DNA of 10,066 bases from Caldilineaceae bacterium (GCA_015494005.1 WGCB01000106.1:1-10066), one strand, 5' to 3'; counted from the stretch's first letter, positions 1 to 8,906 are shown. Notes: generated by a model from the letters alone, not told the origin. Program-made: numbers and translations.

Positions 1-470
1 ACCCCCAGGGTGTCCAGGAAGGTGTTGGTGGGTTCCGAGCTGCTTGGCGTAGGCCTTTTCTCCAGGTGACCACTCCGCTCCACCGGGGCGTCCAGGCTGA
101 TCCAGCGCACGGCAGGGCGGTAGGCCAGATCCTGGATGCTGGCGGCTGGGACCTCCGCCACCACGGCCTGGATGATGGAGAGCTCCTTGAGCACCAGGCC
201 GCCGGTGGACTGGATCCAGGTCCGAGTCTGCGCCATGTCCCGGGTCTGCACGATGATCCGCACCGGCTGCTCCGGGGTCTGGCGAGCCAGGGAGAGCAGC
301 TGCGGGGATGCGGCAGGCATGGTGTGGATGGAGACGTTGAAGACGGGCACCCAGGCGGCCAACATGGCCAGGACCAGGACGGAGGCCAGCAGGTACGAGA
401 GCCAACCCTGGCCGCGGTTGGGCGCTCGCTGGGATGAAGAGTGCAGTGAAGGGTGCGATGCGAGGGGCAT
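1..470 (-). CDS. S8 (subtilisin-like) serine peptidase, N-terminal part, runs off the window
   Basis: This is the N-terminal 156 residues of a protein whose frame stays open to the left edge. Residues ~1-22 are polar and basic. Residues ~23-46 form a hydrophobic segment (LSYLLASVLVLAMLAAW), consistent with a signal peptide or signal anchor, so the product is probably exported. Residues ~69-131 resemble an inhibitor-I9 prodomain as found before S8 catalytic domains: PVRIIVQT, then STGGLVLKELSIIQAVVAEVP, then a segment ending in VRWISLDAPVE. The stretch after it (NTFLDTLG) is what usually precedes the first S8 catalytic block. The catalytic Asp/His/Ser lie outside the window, so the family rests on the prodomain only. 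The start is ATG at 470-468, with AGGAG (plus-strand CTCCT at 478-482) 7 bases upstream. The gene is divergent from the PE gene. It could also be another I9-bearing exported protein. Confidence 0.72.
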   Translation of the reverse strand, partial: MPLASHPSLHSSSQRAPNRGQGWLSYLLASVLVLAMLAAWVPVFNVSIHTMPAASPQLLSLARQTPEQPVRIIVQTRDMAQTRTWIQSTGGLVLKELSIIQAVVAEVPAASIQDLAYRPAVRWISLDAPVERSGHLEKRPTPSSSEPTNTFLDTLG

Positions 471-554
471 GGTTTTGCTCCTGTGATTCGAAATGGCCGG
501 GCCGTGGCGGTTCACGATGCGTTGTTGACGAGGGCGATGCGGTCTGTTCCGTCC

Positions 555-606
555 GATGAGTTCCAAAGATGAGTCTCAAAGACGAGTCCCAGAGATGGGT
601 TCCACG
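555..606. repeat. Four tandem degenerate 13-bp repeats
   Basis: Four consecutive 13-base units lie without gaps: GATGAGTTCCAAA (555-567), GATGAGTCTCAAA (568-580), GACGAGTCCCAGA (581-593) and GATGGGTTCCACG (594-606). The core GAtGaGTycCa is kept in all. They sit 85-136 bases upstream of the S8 peptidase start and ~310 bases upstream of the PE start. Read on the minus strand, the units resemble TTTGGAACTCATC. They could be an array of regulator-binding sites for the peptidase promoter, or a small neutral minisatellite. The sequence does not decide between these. Confidence 0.75.
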
Positions 607-615
607 CAGACCAGC

Positions 616-639
616 GTAAACTGGTTGGCTTAAGTTTAC
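616..639. promoter_or_regulatory. 7-bp inverted repeat, possible operator
   Basis: GTAAACT (616-622) and AGTTTAC (633-639) are perfect reverse complements separated by 10 bases. The AT-rich arms in a GC-rich background, inside a divergent promoter region, resemble a dimeric regulator site. There is no T-run after it, so it is not a rho-independent terminator. No regulator gene is nearby to pair with it. Confidence 0.4.
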
Positions 640-826
640 TCGGGAATTCCGGGCTTGTGCCTAGTCCAAAGGTACCGTTTTGGTCGATTCGCCCTTAACC
701 CGGGCCGGATCGACCTTACTAACCTTACAGCAACCTGCGGCTGAGCGCTTCCACCTTCGCGAAACTCTCGCGCCTCCCAGGCTGCCTAAACGATGGCCAA
801 CAGACCTACCGCAAACCGGCATCTTG

Positions 827-835
827 TGCTATAGT
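827..835 (+). promoter_or_regulatory. Extended -10 promoter candidate for the PE gene
   Basis: TGCTATAGT contains a TG dinucleotide one base before a -10-like hexamer TATAGT (830-835), the form of an extended -10 element. No good -35 box is seen 16-18 bases upstream, as is often the case for extended -10 promoters. It lies 81 bases upstream of the PE start and is the best plus-strand promoter candidate in the intergenic region. It may drive the run of genes that follows. Confidence 0.4.
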
Positions 836-915
836 GAAGATGCCCCCGAAGCAACAGCCTATCCAACCCGGATCACCCCAGGGCCACCCCTTCGTCCCTG
901 CTTCGGGAGGCGCAC

Positions 916-1464
916 ATGACGCTGGACGAGTATCGTCGCAAGCGTGATTTCCGCAAGAGCCCGGAACCGGCTCCCAAGCCGTCCTCCCGGACCTCCTCAT
1001 CTTCCCCGCCCCCCAAGCCGCGTTTCGTCGTCCAAGAGCACCACGCCAGCCATCTGCACTGGGATTTCCGCCTGGAGATGGACGGCGTGCTGCGCAGCTG
1101 GGCCGTGCCCAAAGGGCCTCCCCTGGAGCCCGGAGTGCGTCGCCTGGCGGTGCAGACCGAGGATCACCCCCTGGAGTACATCGACTTCGAGGGGGTCATC
1201 CCCCCGGGCCAGTACGGCGCGGGCACGGTGCGCATCTGGGATCGGGGCACCTACGAGCTGGTGAAGCGCACCCCGGACGAGATCGAGGTGGTGCTCCACG
1301 GCCAGAAGCTGCAGGGGCCCTACGTCCTGGTGCGCATGAAGAACCGGGAGAAAGATTGGCTGCTCCTGAAACGGGCCAGGCCCGAGCACCCGGACGGATC
1401 CCCGTCTCACGCCCCCGGCGAGGAAGCAGGAAACCAGCCACTCACACCCAACGAAGGAGGATGA
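916..1464 (+). CDS. Stand-alone LigD-type 3'-phosphoesterase (PE domain)
   Basis: A 182-residue protein consisting of only the PE domain of bacterial LigD. The family removes 3'-phosphates and 3'-terminal ribonucleotides from DNA ends in a Mn2+-dependent reaction during non-homologous end joining. The N-terminal arm LDEYRRKRDF (3-12) is typical. A Ser/Pro/Lys-rich linker (~18-36) precedes the core RFVVQEHHASHLHWDFRLE (36-54). Residues expected for metal binding and catalysis are all present: H42, H48, D50, R52, K66 (SWAVPKGP), R76, H84 (TEDHP) and Y88. FEGVIPPGQYGAGTV and IWD follow. The tail after ~160 is hydrophilic. Polymerase and ligase domains are absent and no frame continues them. The start is ATG 916 with GGGAGG (905-910) 5 bases upstream. 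The next gene begins one base after the stop, so translation is probably coupled. Confidence 0.93.
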   Translation: MTLDEYRRKRDFRKSPEPAPKPSSRTSSSSPPPKPRFVVQEHHASHLHWDFRLEMDGVLRSWAVPKGPPLEPGVRRLAVQTEDHPLEYIDFEGVIPPGQYGAGTVRIWDRGTYELVKRTPDEIEVVLHGQKLQGPYVLVRMKNREKDWLLLKRARPEHPDGSPSHAPGEEAGNQPLTPNEGG

Positions 1465-1465
1465 C

Positions 1466-2317
1466 GTGAGACACGATCCCTGGCTCCAAGAGCACGCAGA
1501 GGAAGAGATGTCCGGCGGGGCCTGGTGGCGGACCTTGCTGATCAACTTCGTGTTGTTCGTCGTGGGCCTCTTTCTGCTCCTGCTCACCGGCAACCCCAAC
1601 CTCTTCCCCACGGTGGTCCTGCTGGGCAACTTCATGGTGCCCATCGCCTACGTGGCCTTCCTCTACGAGCGCAGCCACCTGAGCACCTTGACCCTCCCCA
1701 TGGTCGCCAAGGCCTTCGTCTACGGCGGCGTGCTGGGGGTCTTTGGAGCAGCCCTGCTGGAGCCCCTCTTCATCCGCCAGCTGGACCCGGCCACGGCCCT
1801 GGTGGTGGGCCTCATCGAGGAGTTCGCCAAGATCCTGGGCGTGCTCTTCATCGCCCGCCGCCACCGGCACCACCTGGAGATCGACGGCATCCTCCTGGGC
1901 GCGGCTGTGGGCATGGGCTTCGCCGCCCTGGAGAGCACCGGCTACGCTTTCAGCGTCTTCCTGGCCAGCGGCGGCAGCCTCTCGGCCACGGTGGGCGTCA
2001 CCATCCTGCGAGGGATCCTCTCCCCGGTGGGCCACGGCACCTGGACCGCCATCCTGGCCGGGGTGCTCTTCCGGGAGAGCCGCAACGGGCGCTTTCGCTT
2101 CAACCGGGCCGTGCTGGGGGCCTACCTGACCGTGGCCGTCCTCCACGGCCTGTGGGACGCCCTGCCACCTGTGTTCTACGTTCTGAGCCTCTACCTGAAG
2201 CTGCCGGGCACGGATTTCTTCCTGGCCCAGGGGCTCATCGGCGGCCTGGGGCTCTTCCTGCTCTGGCGGCGCTGGCGGGAGGGCAAACGCCAGGCCCTGG
2301 CCCAGCTCCACGCCTAG
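1466..2317 (+). CDS. PrsW-family intramembrane protease
   Basis: A 283-residue, mostly hydrophobic protein with about eight predicted membrane helices. It carries the conserved PrsW motifs: EExxK at 118-122 (GLIEEFAKILG), E156 in GMGFAALESTGY, H190 in LSPVGHGTWTAI, and H227/D231 in VLHGLWD. These glutamate and histidine residues form the presumed active site of this family of membrane-embedded proteases. Bacillus subtilis PrsW cleaves the anti-sigma factor RsiW in a stress response. No sigma or anti-sigma gene is in the window, so the substrate is unknown. The start is GTG 1466, with AAGGAGG (1454-1460) overlapping the end of the PE gene 5 bases upstream. The stop of PE and this start are one base apart, which suggests coupled expression. 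The gene symbol is not assigned because orthology to B. subtilis PrsW is not shown. Confidence 0.88.
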   Translation: MRHDPWLQEHAEEEMSGGAWWRTLLINFVLFVVGLFLLLLTGNPNLFPTVVLLGNFMVPIAYVAFLYERSHLSTLTLPMVAKAFVYGGVLGVFGAALLEPLFIRQLDPATALVVGLIEEFAKILGVLFIARRHRHHLEIDGILLGAAVGMGFAALESTGYAFSVFLASGGSLSATVGVTILRGILSPVGHGTWTAILAGVLFRESRNGRFRFNRAVLGAYLTVAVLHGLWDALPPVFYVLSLYLKLPGTDFFLAQGLIGGLGLFLLWRRWREGKRQALAQLHA

Positions 2318-2359
2318 GCGGACCACCACCGGCGCCCGCACCATGGGAGGGGAGCGGAG

Positions 2360-3724
2360 ATGGCCTCCACCGTCGCACTGCTGGAAAAACAGCTCACGTC
2401 CCTGCGCACGGACTGGCGGCGCTGGGCGGAGCCCTGGTACCTGGCCTATGCCCTCCTGGGCGCGGTCATCGGCGGATTGATGCCCATCCTCCTGCCCCTG
2501 GCCATGAACCAACGGGGCGGGGCGGCCCAGGTGGGCTTGGTCATGGCGGCCCTGAACCTGGGCGGCCTCTTCTCGCCCCTGTGGGGCGCCCTGGCCGACC
2601 GCTCCCGGCTCTATCGCTGGCTGCTGGTGGGCGGACTCCTTGTCACGGCCCTGGGCATCCTCCTCTTCCTTTTCGCCCAGAGCGCGCTGGCCTGGTACAC
2701 CCTGGCCCTGATCCAGGGCATGGGCGCGGCCGGCGCGGCCACCCTGGCCAACCTGCTGGTGGTGGAGACCCATCCCCGGCGGGAATGGGACCAGCGCATC
2801 GGCTGGCTCCAGACCGCCTACGGGGCTGGCCAGGTGGTGGGCCTGCTCCTGGCCGGGCTGCTCAGCCAGGCCCACCCCAGCCTGGGGTTCCTCATCGCCG
2901 CCGGGCTGGCCGTCGTGGCGCTGATCCCCGCCTGGCGGGCGCCCTCCGTCGCCGCCCGCCGCCTGCGGGTGCGCCCGCTGCTCAGCCTGGTGCGCCACAC
3001 CCGCTGGCATCCCAGCGCGCCCCTGCGCTATTTCCACTTCCCCCGCCGCCTGCCCTTCCGCCATTTCGGGAGGATCCTGCGCTCCCCCTTCGGGATCTTC
3101 CTCCTGAGCTGGTTCCTGGCTCTGAGCGGCTCCATCGGCTTCTTCGCCCTCTACCCGGTGCTGATGCAGCAGGCCTTCCAGATCGACGCCAGCGTCTCCT
3201 CCACGGCCATGGCCGTGGCCGTGGGGATCGGCCTGTTCTTCTACCCCCTGGCGGCCAGGTGGTCCGAGCGCCTGGGGCCGGTGCGGGTCTTCCGCAGCGC
3301 GCTGGCGGTGCGGACCGGGATTTTCTTCCTGATCTTCGCCCTGGGTGCGCTGCCCATCCCGGGGCGGGGCTGGCTGGCCCTGATCGTCTTCACCGGGGTG
3401 GTGCTCTCCTGGTCCCTGCTCAGCGTCAGCGGCACCGCCCTCACCGCCCACATCTCGCCCGTGGGAGAAGGGGAAGGACTGGGCTTCTACAACGCCACCG
3501 CGGCCCTGGCTGGGGTGGTGGGCTCGGGCATGGCCGGATCCATCGCGGCTGGCTGGAGCTACACGGCGGTGCCCCTTTTCTCCGCGGTCAGCGTGGGGCT
3601 GGGCCTGCTCCTGGCTCTGGCCTTGCCCGGGGATCCGCCGGAGAACACCGACCCAGCCGAGGATGGATCGCCCCCTGGGAAGCGCTCTGAAACCGGTTCT
3701 GCAGAACGGCAATCTAAATTGTAG
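2360..3724 (+). CDS. Major facilitator superfamily (MFS) transporter
   Basis: A 454-residue polytopic membrane protein with about 12 hydrophobic segments in two halves, separated by a long basic cytoplasmic loop (~193-243, rich in Arg, His and Pro). An MFS motif-A-like sequence lies between helices 2 and 3 (GALADRSRLYR, 76-86, with D80 and R81). Helix 5 reads TAYGAGQVVGLLLAGLL, like an antiporter-type motif C (G-rich). The C-terminal ~30 residues are hydrophilic, rich in Pro, Glu and Ser. It resembles drug or sugar efflux-type MFS proteins, but the substrate cannot be read from the sequence. The start is ATG 2360 with GGGAGGGGAG just upstream. It follows the prsW-like gene by 42 bases and probably belongs to the same transcript. 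Confidence 0.85.
   Translation: MASTVALLEKQLTSLRTDWRRWAEPWYLAYALLGAVIGGLMPILLPLAMNQRGGAAQVGLVMAALNLGGLFSPLWGALADRSRLYRWLLVGGLLVTALGILLFLFAQSALAWYTLALIQGMGAAGAATLANLLVVETHPRREWDQRIGWLQTAYGAGQVVGLLLAGLLSQAHPSLGFLIAAGLAVVALIPAWRAPSVAARRLRVRPLLSLVRHTRWHPSAPLRYFHFPRRLPFRHFGRILRSPFGIFLLSWFLALSGSIGFFALYPVLMQQAFQIDASVSSTAMAVAVGIGLFFYPLAARWSERLGPVRVFRSALAVRTGIFFLIFALGALPIPGRGWLALIVFTGVVLSWSLLSVSGTALTAHISPVGEGEGLGFYNATAALAGVVGSGMAGSIAAGWSYTAVPLFSAVSVGLGLLLALALPGDPPENTDPAEDGSPPGKRSETGSAERQSKL
3696..3707. repeat. Perfect 12-bp palindrome in the 3' end of the MFS gene
   Basis: GTTCTGCAGAAC is a perfect palindrome within the hydrophilic tail codons, 65 bases upstream of the stress-protein start. The half-sites are GTTCT/AGAAC, the reverse orientation of the Gram-positive LexA box (GAAC-N4-GTTC), so I do not call it a LexA site. 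It could be an operator for the downstream gene or a chance palindrome. Confidence 0.35.
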
Positions 3725-3753
3725 AGGCCCTGTTTCTCAGAGGCCCTATTCTC
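3723..3753. repeat. Imperfect direct repeat ahead of the stress-protein gene
   Basis: AGAGGCCCT occurs at 3723-3731 and again at 3739-3747, 16 bases apart, each followed by a TTCTC-like end (TTTCTC and ATTCTC). The two copies fill most of the gap between the MFS stop and the next ribosome-binding site. Confidence 0.45.
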
Positions 3754-3771
3754 GATGAAAGGAGGCAGATG

Positions 3772-6208
<2,437 letters not shown>

Positions 6209-6245
6209 TCCGGGCGGATCCGCCGCCCGCGGAGGGGGCCACGGG

Positions 6246-7157
6246 GTGAGCAAGCAGACCGGGCGCACGGAACGCTGGGAGCTGGACGGCCGCACCGTCA
6301 CTGTCAGCAACCTGGACAAGCCCTTCTGGCCGGAGGATGGCCTGACCAAGGGGGATCTCCTGGCCTACTACCGGCGGATGGGGCCGGTGATGCTGCCCTA
6401 CTTCCAGGACCGGCCGGTGACCCTCCGCCTCTACCCGGACGGCATCCACGGCTTCTCCTACTACCGCCGGGAGCCCCCGAACCATGCCCCGGCTTGGCTG
6501 CGCACCGCGGCGTACCGCCCCCGCACCGCGGACCGGCCCCGGCGGGTCATCCTGGTGGACGATCTGGCCAGCCTCATCTGGCTGGCCAACCAGGCCAGCA
6601 TCGAATTCCACCTCTGGGCCTCCCACCTGCCCCACCTGCACCAGCCGGACATGGCCATCTTCGACCTGGACCCTGGCGAGGAGGCCGGCTTCGACAAAGT
6701 GCTCCAGGCGGCCCTCCTCCTGCGGGAGACCCTGGCCCAGGCCGGGCTGGAGGGCTTCCCCAAGACCAGCGGCGGCCACGGCCTGCACGTCTACGTGCCC
6801 CTGGCCCCGGGCTACACCTTCCCCCAGGTGCGCCGCTGGGTGAAACGCACCGCCCAGGAGCTGGCCGCGGCCCATCCCCAGCTCATCGACGTGGCCCACG
6901 GCGCCACCCACCAGGGCTCCCACGTCACCGTGGACTACGCCCAGAACAGCATCGCCCGCAACACCGCCGCCCCCTACACCCTGCGGGCCCGCCCCGGCGC
7001 GCCGGCCTCCACGCCCCTCACCTGGGACGAAGTGGCGGCCGGGCAGGTGCGCCCATCGGACTTCACCCTGGGCCGCCTGCCTGCCCGGGTCCAGGAGCTG
7101 GGGGATCTCTTCCGCCCAGTGCTGGAGCGGAAGCAGCGGCTCCCGGAGCTGGCCTGA
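6246..7157 (+). CDS. Stand-alone LigD-type primase-polymerase domain (PolDom)
   Basis: A 303-residue protein consisting of the polymerase domain of LigD, a primase-like (archaeo-eukaryotic primase superfamily) enzyme that fills gaps and adds nucleotides, preferring ribonucleotides, at broken DNA ends. The N-terminal 5'-phosphate-binding signature is present (SNLDKPFWPEDGLTKGDLLAYY region, with N22, K25 and K35). Catalytic motifs are intact: D140 and D142 (FDLDPG), motif II SGGHGLH (175-181) and D230 in VTVDYAQN. RNTAAPYTLRARP and PLTWDEV follow, as in family members. No ligase or PE domain is fused. The start is GTG 6246 with GGAGGGGG (6231-6238) 7 bases upstream. It lies 37 bases after the NAD+ ligase and 18 bases before the transporter, so the three are probably co-transcribed. 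Confidence 0.94.
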   Translation: MSKQTGRTERWELDGRTVTVSNLDKPFWPEDGLTKGDLLAYYRRMGPVMLPYFQDRPVTLRLYPDGIHGFSYYRREPPNHAPAWLRTAAYRPRTADRPRRVILVDDLASLIWLANQASIEFHLWASHLPHLHQPDMAIFDLDPGEEAGFDKVLQAALLLRETLAQAGLEGFPKTSGGHGLHVYVPLAPGYTFPQVRRWVKRTAQELAAAHPQLIDVAHGATHQGSHVTVDYAQNSIARNTAAPYTLRARPGAPASTPLTWDEVAAGQVRPSDFTLGRLPARVQELGDLFRPVLERKQRLPELA

Positions 7158-7162
7158 CCTAT

Positions 7163-7171
7163 GGAGGAGGG
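7163..7171 (+). promoter_or_regulatory. Ribosome-binding site deciding a GTG start at 7176
   Basis: GGAGGAGGG lies inside the first codons of the longer frame starting with ATG 7161. Its GGAGG (7166-7170) is 5 bases from the in-frame GTG 7176, whereas ATG 7161 has no close purine-rich sequence before it. The GTG is therefore the more likely start of the transporter. Confidence 0.55.
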
Positions 7172-7175
7172 CGTT

Positions 7176-8438
7176 GTGGATTCCAAAGCGCAGAACCGGC
7201 GGGAGGCCATCCGTCGTCACCTCCATCAGGGGGAAGAGCGGGCCCGAGAGCTGGCCAAGGAGACGGTGCCCTCCCTGATCACCGGCGGCGCAGGGGACGA
7301 TCCGGCGGGGGTGATCACCTACACGGTGATCGGGGCCACCACCGGCTTCAGCCAGCTCTGGCTCCTGCTCCTCTCCACGCCCATGATGGCCGCGGCCAAC
7401 AGCATGGCCGCCCGCATCGCCCTGGCCGCCAACGACGGCATCGCCGCGGTGATGGAACGGCGCTATGGCCGGGCCGTCAGCCTGACGGTGGTGCTCCTCC
7501 TGGCCATCGCCAACGTCGCCACCATCGCCGCGGACACGGCCGGGGTGGCCGCGGTCCTCTCCATGCTCACCGGCCTCCCCTGGGAGCCCTTCGTGCCCCT
7601 GGTGCTGGTCCTGCTGGCCCTCTTCCTCCACACCGGCTACGCCCGGATCAAGCGGATCCTCACCGGCCTGACCGCGGTGCTCCTGGCCTACCTGGTCTCG
7701 GCCTTCCTGGCCCGGCCGGACTGGGGCGTGGTGGCGGCCAACACCCTGATCCCCCACGTGACCTGGGAGCGGGGCTGGGTGATCGCGGCCCTGGGCCTGC
7801 TGGGCACCACCATCTCGCCCTACCTGCTCTTCTGGCAGGCCGGGGAGGAGGTGGAGGAGCTGCGCCAGGGGGTCACCATCCAGCCCGCCCGGGAGGATGT
7901 GAGCGTCTGGCTGGGGATGCTCTACAGCAACCTCATCGCCTTCTTCATCGTGGTGGCCGCGGCTGCCACCATCCACGCCACGGGCCAGGAGATCCAGAGC
8001 GTGGCGGATGCCGCCCAGGCCCTGGCGCCTCTGGGCCAGGTGGGTCTGGCGGCCTTCATCCTGGGCCTGCTGGGGGCTGGCCTGCTGGCCCTGCCCGTCC
8101 TGGCTGGCTCCACGGCCTACGCGGTGGCGGAGGTCTTCGCCTGGCCCGAGGGGCTGGGCGCCCGGGTGGCCCAGGCCCGGGGCTTCTACCTGGTGCTGGT
8201 GGGCAGCCTGGTGGGGGGCGGGGTCATCGCCCTCTGGCCCAACTTCCATCCGGCGGATGCCCTCTACTACAGCCAGGTCCTGGACGGGGTGCTCCTGCCC
8301 GTGCTGATCCTGGTCCTCCTGGTCCTCTCCAACGACCCCCGCATCGTGGGCTCGGCTCGCAACCCCCTCTGGGTCAACGTCATGGCGGTGATCACCATCC
8401 TGGCGGCCCTGGCCGCGGACTTCGTCGCCCTCCTGTGA
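7176..8438 (+). CDS. Divergent NRAMP-superfamily metal transporter
   Basis: A 420-residue membrane protein (numbered from GTG 7176; 425 from ATG 7161) with about 11 hydrophobic helices and the NRAMP layout: a helix-1 break in ITGGAGDDPAGVITY (D41-D42-P43-A44-G45) and a helix-6 break in LGTTISPYLLFWQ (S214-P215-Y216). Classical Mn2+/Fe2+ NRAMPs have DPGN in helix 1 and A-x-x-M-P-H in helix 6. Here the Asp is kept, but Asn becomes Gly, the metal-binding Met becomes Ser and the His becomes Tyr. The protein belongs to the broad NRAMP-related group annotated as divalent metal cation transporters, and its ion specificity is uncertain. The N-terminal ~25 residues are polar and charged, before helix 1. 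Its position 18 bases after PolDom suggests co-expression with Mn2+-using enzymes. Confidence 0.85.
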   Translation: MDSKAQNRREAIRRHLHQGEERARELAKETVPSLITGGAGDDPAGVITYTVIGATTGFSQLWLLLLSTPMMAAANSMAARIALAANDGIAAVMERRYGRAVSLTVVLLLAIANVATIAADTAGVAAVLSMLTGLPWEPFVPLVLVLLALFLHTGYARIKRILTGLTAVLLAYLVSAFLARPDWGVVAANTLIPHVTWERGWVIAALGLLGTTISPYLLFWQAGEEVEELRQGVTIQPAREDVSVWLGMLYSNLIAFFIVVAAAATIHATGQEIQSVADAAQALAPLGQVGLAAFILGLLGAGLLALPVLAGSTAYAVAEVFAWPEGLGARVAQARGFYLVLVGSLVGGGVIALWPNFHPADALYYSQVLDGVLLPVLILVLLVLSNDPRIVGSARNPLWVNVMAVITILAALAADFVALL

Positions 8439-8471
8439 CCGGGCTGGGAGGGCGCCCCCGAGCGGGGCAGA

Positions 8472-8486
8472 TGCAAACAATTTGCA
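8472..8486. promoter_or_regulatory. 6-3-6 inverted repeat in the 8439-8603 gap
   Basis: TGCAAA (8472-8477) and TTTGCA (8481-8486) flank a 3-base CAA spacer, in an AT-richer patch 118-132 bases upstream of the 8604 start. TTTGCA also overlaps a weak -35-like TTGCAG, with a CATAT-containing -10 candidate near 8507-8512 and another (TATGCT, 8522-8527) further on. This looks like an operator or promoter for the downstream small gene, but no element is strong. Confidence 0.3.
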
Positions 8487-8558
8487 GACGCTCCGCTAAT
8501 GCAGGCCATATGTGCGGGGTCTATGCTAGTGGGTGAAAGGGAGTGTGTCTGACAACAG

Positions 8559-8566
8559 TTTTTTTT
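8559..8566 (+). other. Run of eight T in the leader of the 8604 gene
   Basis: Eight consecutive T bases end 37 bases before the preferred start at 8604. No GC-rich hairpin lies directly upstream, so this is not a canonical terminator. It marks an unstructured, U-rich leader in the transcript if transcription starts around 8530. Confidence 0.4.
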
Positions 8567-8588
8567 CGAAATGTCACAGCGTTCAGGA

Positions 8589-8596
8589 AAAGGAGG
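8589..8596 (+). promoter_or_regulatory. Ribosome-binding site deciding the start at 8604
   Basis: AAAGGAGG ends 7 bases before ATG 8604. The earlier in-frame ATG at 8571 is preceded by T-rich sequence without a Shine-Dalgarno motif, so the 100-residue form is preferred over the 111-residue one. Confidence 0.75.
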
Positions 8597-8603
8597 CTCG
8601 AAG

Positions 8604-8906
8604 ATGTCACTAGGTGACGAGATCGTCAGCCCTGCGCTACAGAAAGAGCTGGACCAGAAGATCGCCGATGCAGGCGGCGACATCCAGGCCGTGCGCCACG
8701 AGCTGGAGGATCAGCTGCACGAGCTGGAGCGTCAACAGGAAGCCTCGGAGGATCCGGAATCCTTCCGCCCCCACATCGCCCTGCTCCTGGCCGAGATCGA
8801 GTACCTGGACAAGAAGGCCCTGGAGGCCAAGCAGGTCGTGGTGGAGAAGCACGAGGGCCTGCTGGATCGAATCCGAGAGTGGTTGGCCGGATCGAAGGAG
8901 CAGTAG
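8604..8906 (+). CDS. Small acidic helical protein of unknown function
   Basis: A 100-residue soluble protein that I do not recognise. It is highly charged, with about 24 acidic against 12 basic residues (net about -12), with no Cys and no membrane segment. Residues ~11-48 (LQKELDQKIADAGG, then VRHELEDQLHELERQQ) and ~57-92 (IALLLAEIEYLDKKALEAKQ) have heptad-like hydrophobic spacing and are probably two long helices forming a coiled coil or helical hairpin. A short Pro/Asp/Glu turn (SEDPESFRP, ~48-56) lies between them. It has its own strong ribosome-binding site and is separated from the transporter by 165 bases with promoter-like sequence, so it is probably expressed independently. The membrane protein gene follows 69 bases later. 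Confidence 0.75.
   Translation: MSLGDEIVSPALQKELDQKIADAGGDIQAVRHELEDQLHELERQQEASEDPESFRPHIALLLAEIEYLDKKALEAKQVVVEKHEGLLDRIREWLAGSKEQ

Larger units (their letters stand above)
471..915. other. Divergent intergenic region between the S8 peptidase and the PE gene
   Basis: About 445 bases without a convincing gene. They separate two divergently transcribed genes and must hold both promoters. The region is less GC-rich than the flanking genes. It contains four tandem 13-bp repeats (555-606), an inverted repeat (616-639), a CCTTAC direct repeat (714-719 and 723-728), a short CGCGA/TCGCG hairpin (758-772) and an extended -10 candidate (827-835). A GTG-started open frame at 680-919 has no ribosome-binding site and no family-like sequence, and I do not regard it as a gene. 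Confidence 0.7.

Noticed and set aside
66..486. Two plus-strand open frames within the first 490 bases
   Set aside because: They lie antisense to the S8 peptidase N-terminus, which has a signal segment, prodomain-like sequence and ribosome-binding site. The plus-strand frames have none.
3696..3707. LexA/SOS box as an explanation of the GTTCTGCAGAAC palindrome
   Set aside because: The half-sites are inverted relative to GAAC-N4-GTTC, and I found no proper LexA box elsewhere in the window.
1442..3712. Long open frame on the minus strand (756 codons) opposite PrsW and MFS
   Set aside because: Its product is a low-complexity Gly/Gln/His/Glu/Pro mixture with no domain. The plus strand carries two clear family proteins. 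It is an effect of GC-rich codon use.
8551..8570. Terminator at the eight-T run
   Set aside because: There is no GC-rich hairpin immediately before it.
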